This document shows positions 34,367 to 36,186 of a DNA stretch of 36,186 bases, piece after piece (positions within the stretch are counted from its first letter, which is position 1; every line of letters starts with the position of its first letter). Where the stretch lies: NCBI GenBank assembly GCA_031431195.1, contig JANPCU010000149.1, forward strand, positions 1-36,186, read 5' to 3'. Source of the DNA: TH-plancto1 sp031431195 (GTDB lineage: Bacteria; Planctomycetota; Planctomycetia; Planctomycetales; Planctomycetaceae). The translations under genes and the position numbers were made by a program. The notes under the pieces are model-generated. The model searched no databases. It saw nothing but the letters and a program-made list of their open reading frames with translations, and had not been told where the DNA came from.

Positions 34367-35179
34367 TTACTCGGGAGGCAGTGGACTCCATTCCTCCATG
34401 TAACTCTTTATCTGTCTGCCAACAATTTCATCGGACGGTACAAGTCCGTGTTTCCAGGTCCAGGCATACGCCAAGTCGCGAGCCAGAGCGTCTTCAGACA
34501 TGGAATGCCTTGCCTTCATCTCCTCGACCAGGACCGCAATGCGAACGCGACGACGTTGTGATTGAATCTTGCCAGCCTTCAACATCTCCTCTTGACCACC
34601 AGTCCAGGGCACTTGAGAGGCTTCGCTGGCAGCTTCCAATCCAGCCATGTATTCGCGTTCAAGTGCGATTTGTTTGTCAGAAGGACGATAGGCAGGCAGT
34701 CTCCAATACATCCACTTCACTTCCAGCGAGGTAGCTGGGGGCAATTGTTTGTACCCATCATCGGTCGACAGCGTGTAAATATGCTCATTAGCATTGACAA
34801 TATCATCGTAAACCAGCACGCCGATATTTTTGTGTTTTGCATCTGGGTCAAGCCCCTCAATCTCAGTACGAAAGGACTCATACACGCGCCTTGCAATGTC
34901 TTCCACCTCCTGCTTTGTCGTGTAGTTCTTGACCGTGACTCGTACCCAACGAAGCTGTACTCCACCCTCGAAGTCATTGGGATAGTTCTTCTCTTCCAGA
35001 GACGCGATGCGAAATGAGACGGCTGGCGGCTTCGATGTTGAAACAGTTGGAACTGATGGAACTATTGGTGGCTTCCCTGGGCTCAGACCGAGCCACAACA
35101 CATACCCGCTCACAAGAACGGCAAACGACCAAAGGAAGATCACGCCCCACTGCGGCAAACTCTGCTGTTTTCCAAACAT
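34367..35179 (-). CDS. Membrane-anchored hypothetical protein coupled to an antitoxin gene
   Basis: A 270-residue protein with one TM helix (~11-31, WGVIFLWSFAVLVSGYVLWL) after a short N-terminus. A Pro/Ser/Thr linker (~34-54) precedes an unrecognised alpha/beta domain (LRWVRVTVKNYTTKQEVEDI, then KNIGVLVYDDIVNANEHIY) and a helical C-terminus (REYMAGLEAASEASQ; ARDLAYAWTWKHGLV). Its ATG (35179) overlaps the TGA of the preceding antitoxin-like gene by one base, and GGAGG at 35186-35190 lies 6 bases upstream, so it is translationally coupled. It does not look like the RelE/ParE toxin that normally follows such antitoxins. It could be an unrelated gene that replaced the toxin, or a new effector; both are inference. 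Confidence 0.7.
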   Translation of the reverse strand: MFGKQQSLPQWGVIFLWSFAVLVSGYVLWLGLSPGKPPIVPSVPTVSTSKPPAVSFRIASLEEKNYPNDFEGGVQLRWVRVTVKNYTTKQEVEDIARRVYESFRTEIEGLDPDAKHKNIGVLVYDDIVNANEHIYTLSTDDGYKQLPPATSLEVKWMYWRLPAYRPSDKQIALEREYMAGLEAASEASQVPWTGGQEEMLKAGKIQSQRRRVRIAVLVEEMKARHSMSEDALARDLAYAWTWKHGLVPSDEIVGRQIKSYMEEWSPLPPE

Positions 35180-35406
35180 CACATTCCTCCTTTCCGCTCT
35201 CGCAGTCGAACCCTCACCTCGTCCCACGGCCGGCTGGCCTCCGGGTCAAAATCGGCTGCATCCAGCTGGCGGTCCAGTTCCTGGCGGTGGCTTTCGGGGA
35301 TGGGAGTCGTCTCCGTTGAGGGGCTGTCCCAGATTTCACCGATCAGTTGCAGACGGTGTTCCGCATCGAGCCGGTCAATCCCCAGATCCTGGAGGGTGGA
35401 AACCAT
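35179..35406 (-). CDS. Addiction-module antitoxin-like protein (PF09720 type)
   Basis: A 75-residue protein matching the pattern of the 'putative addiction module component' family: LGIDRLDAEHRLQLIGEIWD (8-27), then a linker, HRQELDRQLDAADFDPEA (40-57), SRPWDEVRVRLRERK. Such proteins usually neutralise a RelE/ParE toxin encoded directly downstream. Here the next gene, overlapping by one base (TGATG), encodes a 270-residue membrane-anchored protein instead. GAGGTG lies about 6 bases before ATG 35406. No toxin gene is found on either side within the window. It may be an orphan antitoxin. Confidence 0.8.
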   Translation of the reverse strand: MVSTLQDLGIDRLDAEHRLQLIGEIWDSPSTETTPIPESHRQELDRQLDAADFDPEASRPWDEVRVRLRERKGGM

Positions 35407-35485
35407 GTTTCACCTCGCGTGACGTTTCAGGAGAGTGGACTATGTCACGAGCCGGGAGCCAAAGGAAGTGGCCCGATGGCATCAG

Positions 35486-35516
35486 GCTTCCGAGGTCTCC
35501 GAAGACCTCGGAAGTC
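35486..35516. repeat. Palindromic repeat related to the one inside apbE
   Basis: A 31-base palindrome (GCTTCCGAGGTCTCCGAAGA onward) differing from the apbE copy by two compensated base pairs. It ends four bases before the CoaB stop codon and could act as its terminator. Confidence 0.75.
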
Positions 35517-35519
35517 GCT

Positions 35520-36143
35520 TCACCCGCCGGAATGGTTCGTCAGCCACTCGATCAGTGAGGTGGCGATGCGTGACTTCGGCCCGGACCAGCTGCTGACGGT
35601 CTCACCCGTCGAGGCGATCAGCTCCACGCTGTTCTCCTCCGAGCCAATCGCCTCGGGACTGTTGAGGACGATCCAGTTGCAGTTCTTGCGGCGGAGTTTT
35701 TGCAGGGCATTCTCGCGCGGGTTCTGGGCCTCCAAGGCGAAGCCGAGCACCCAGCGATCGCCCTTGATCTTCCCGAGTTCGGCCAGTACATCGTCGGTCT
35801 CGATCATCTCGACCGTAATCGGGCCGCCGACCTTTTTCATCTTGCCGGTCACGCGCTGCACCGGCTTGTAGTCGCACACAGCTGCGGTGGCGATGACTCC
35901 GTCGCAGTTGGGGAAGAGGCGTTCGCAGGCGTCCTTCATCTGGGCGGTGGTGATGACTTGGTGGAACTCGCAGCCCGGCGGGGCAGAGAGTTCGACGGGT
36001 CCACTGACCAGGACGACCTCCCAGCCCTGCTGCAGCGCCGCATGAGCAATGGCGTACCCCATGCGACCGCTGCTGCCGTTGGACAGATAGCGGACATCGT
36101 CGAGGTATTCGCGGGTGGGACCGGCGGTAATGAGAATTCGCAT
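35520..36143 (-). CDS. coaB: Phosphopantothenate-cysteine ligase domain protein (CoaB)
   Basis: A 207-residue cytoplasmic enzyme of coenzyme A synthesis that would join 4'-phosphopantothenate with cysteine using a nucleotide triphosphate. Family features: ITAGPTREYLDDVRYLSNGS (5-24) with SGRMGYAIA, the AAVCDYKP motif (87-94), KMKK (101-104, the K-x-K-K motif) and GFALEAQ (134-140). The later motif NWIVLNSPEAIGSEENSVEL (156-175) contains Asn161. Most bacteria fuse this to the flavin-dependent decarboxylase CoaC; here it stands alone, so coaC should be elsewhere or upstream beyond the window. ATG 36143 begins directly with the Rossmann-like strand MRILITAGPT, leaving no room for a CoaC part in the same frame. 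Confidence 0.9.
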   Translation of the reverse strand: MRILITAGPTREYLDDVRYLSNGSSGRMGYAIAHAALQQGWEVVLVSGPVELSAPPGCEFHQVITTAQMKDACERLFPNCDGVIATAAVCDYKPVQRVTGKMKKVGGPITVEMIETDDVLAELGKIKGDRWVLGFALEAQNPRENALQKLRRKNCNWIVLNSPEAIGSEENSVELIASTGETVSSWSGPKSRIATSLIEWLTNHSGG

Positions 36144-36186
36144 GGATGGTTCTATTGAAACAGGCGAGCCGGGCGGCGTCAGCCCC

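Overview
The window looks like chromosomal DNA of a planctomycete, most likely Planctomycetaceae or a relative. The evidence is the gene content: two very large secreted propeller/HEAT/CxxCH cytochrome proteins, a DUF1549-DUF1553 gene next to a Tat-type DUF1501 gene, an ECF sigma factor with a long membrane-anchored extension, and a MotA/ExbB-type channel gene with two single-pass coiled-coil partners. GC content is high. Almost every intergenic gap carries palindromic repeats of the kind common in this phylum. No rRNA, tRNA, CRISPR array, transposase or phage gene was recognised.

Layout. 1-4.4 kb: an RluA-family pseudouridine synthase (+), a zinc-ribbon hypothetical (-), a small hypothetical (-) and a GT4 glycosyltransferase (-). 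4.3-4.9 kb: two long hairpin elements, one a convincing MITE. 4.9-8.2 kb: first giant cytochrome protein (-). 8.5-14.2 kb: a three-gene minus-strand cluster encoding a four-TM MotA/TolQ/ExbB-like protein with a ~230-residue tail and two ExbD-like proteins, only one of which keeps the TM aspartate. A five-TM protein diverges from it at 14.3 kb. 15.5-17.1 kb: an ECF sigma factor fused to a TM segment and a predicted extracytoplasmic domain. 17.7-20.0 kb: a secreted alpha/beta-hydrolase-like protein that appears to lack its catalytic Ser and His. 20.4-23.7 kb: second giant cytochrome protein (-). 24.4-26.6 kb: putative Na+/H+ antiporter and a MOSC/YiiM-like protein (+). 26.9-30.0 kb: DUF1549/1553 gene followed by DUF1501 (-). 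30.3-33.5 kb: a polytopic membrane protein, a 32-residue basic peptide gene, and an ApbE flavin transferase (+). 33.6-36.1 kb: a small possibly EACC1-like protein, a membrane-anchored protein translationally coupled to a PF09720-type antitoxin gene, and a stand-alone CoaB domain (all -).

How the genes fit together. The cytochrome, DUF1549/1553 and DUF1501 proteins belong to the cell-envelope set typical of planctomycetes and are probably periplasmic. The ExbB/ExbD-like trio resembles an ion-driven stator complex with an unusual pair of partners. The sigma fusion could link an envelope signal to transcription. The strongest candidates for undescribed biology are the ExbB-ExbD-ExbD' trio, the sigma-TM-envelope fusion, the antitoxin coupled to a membrane protein in place of a toxin, and the dense set of hairpin repeats, one of which sits in frame inside apbE. 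All functions are inferred from reading the sequence; no database search was run.
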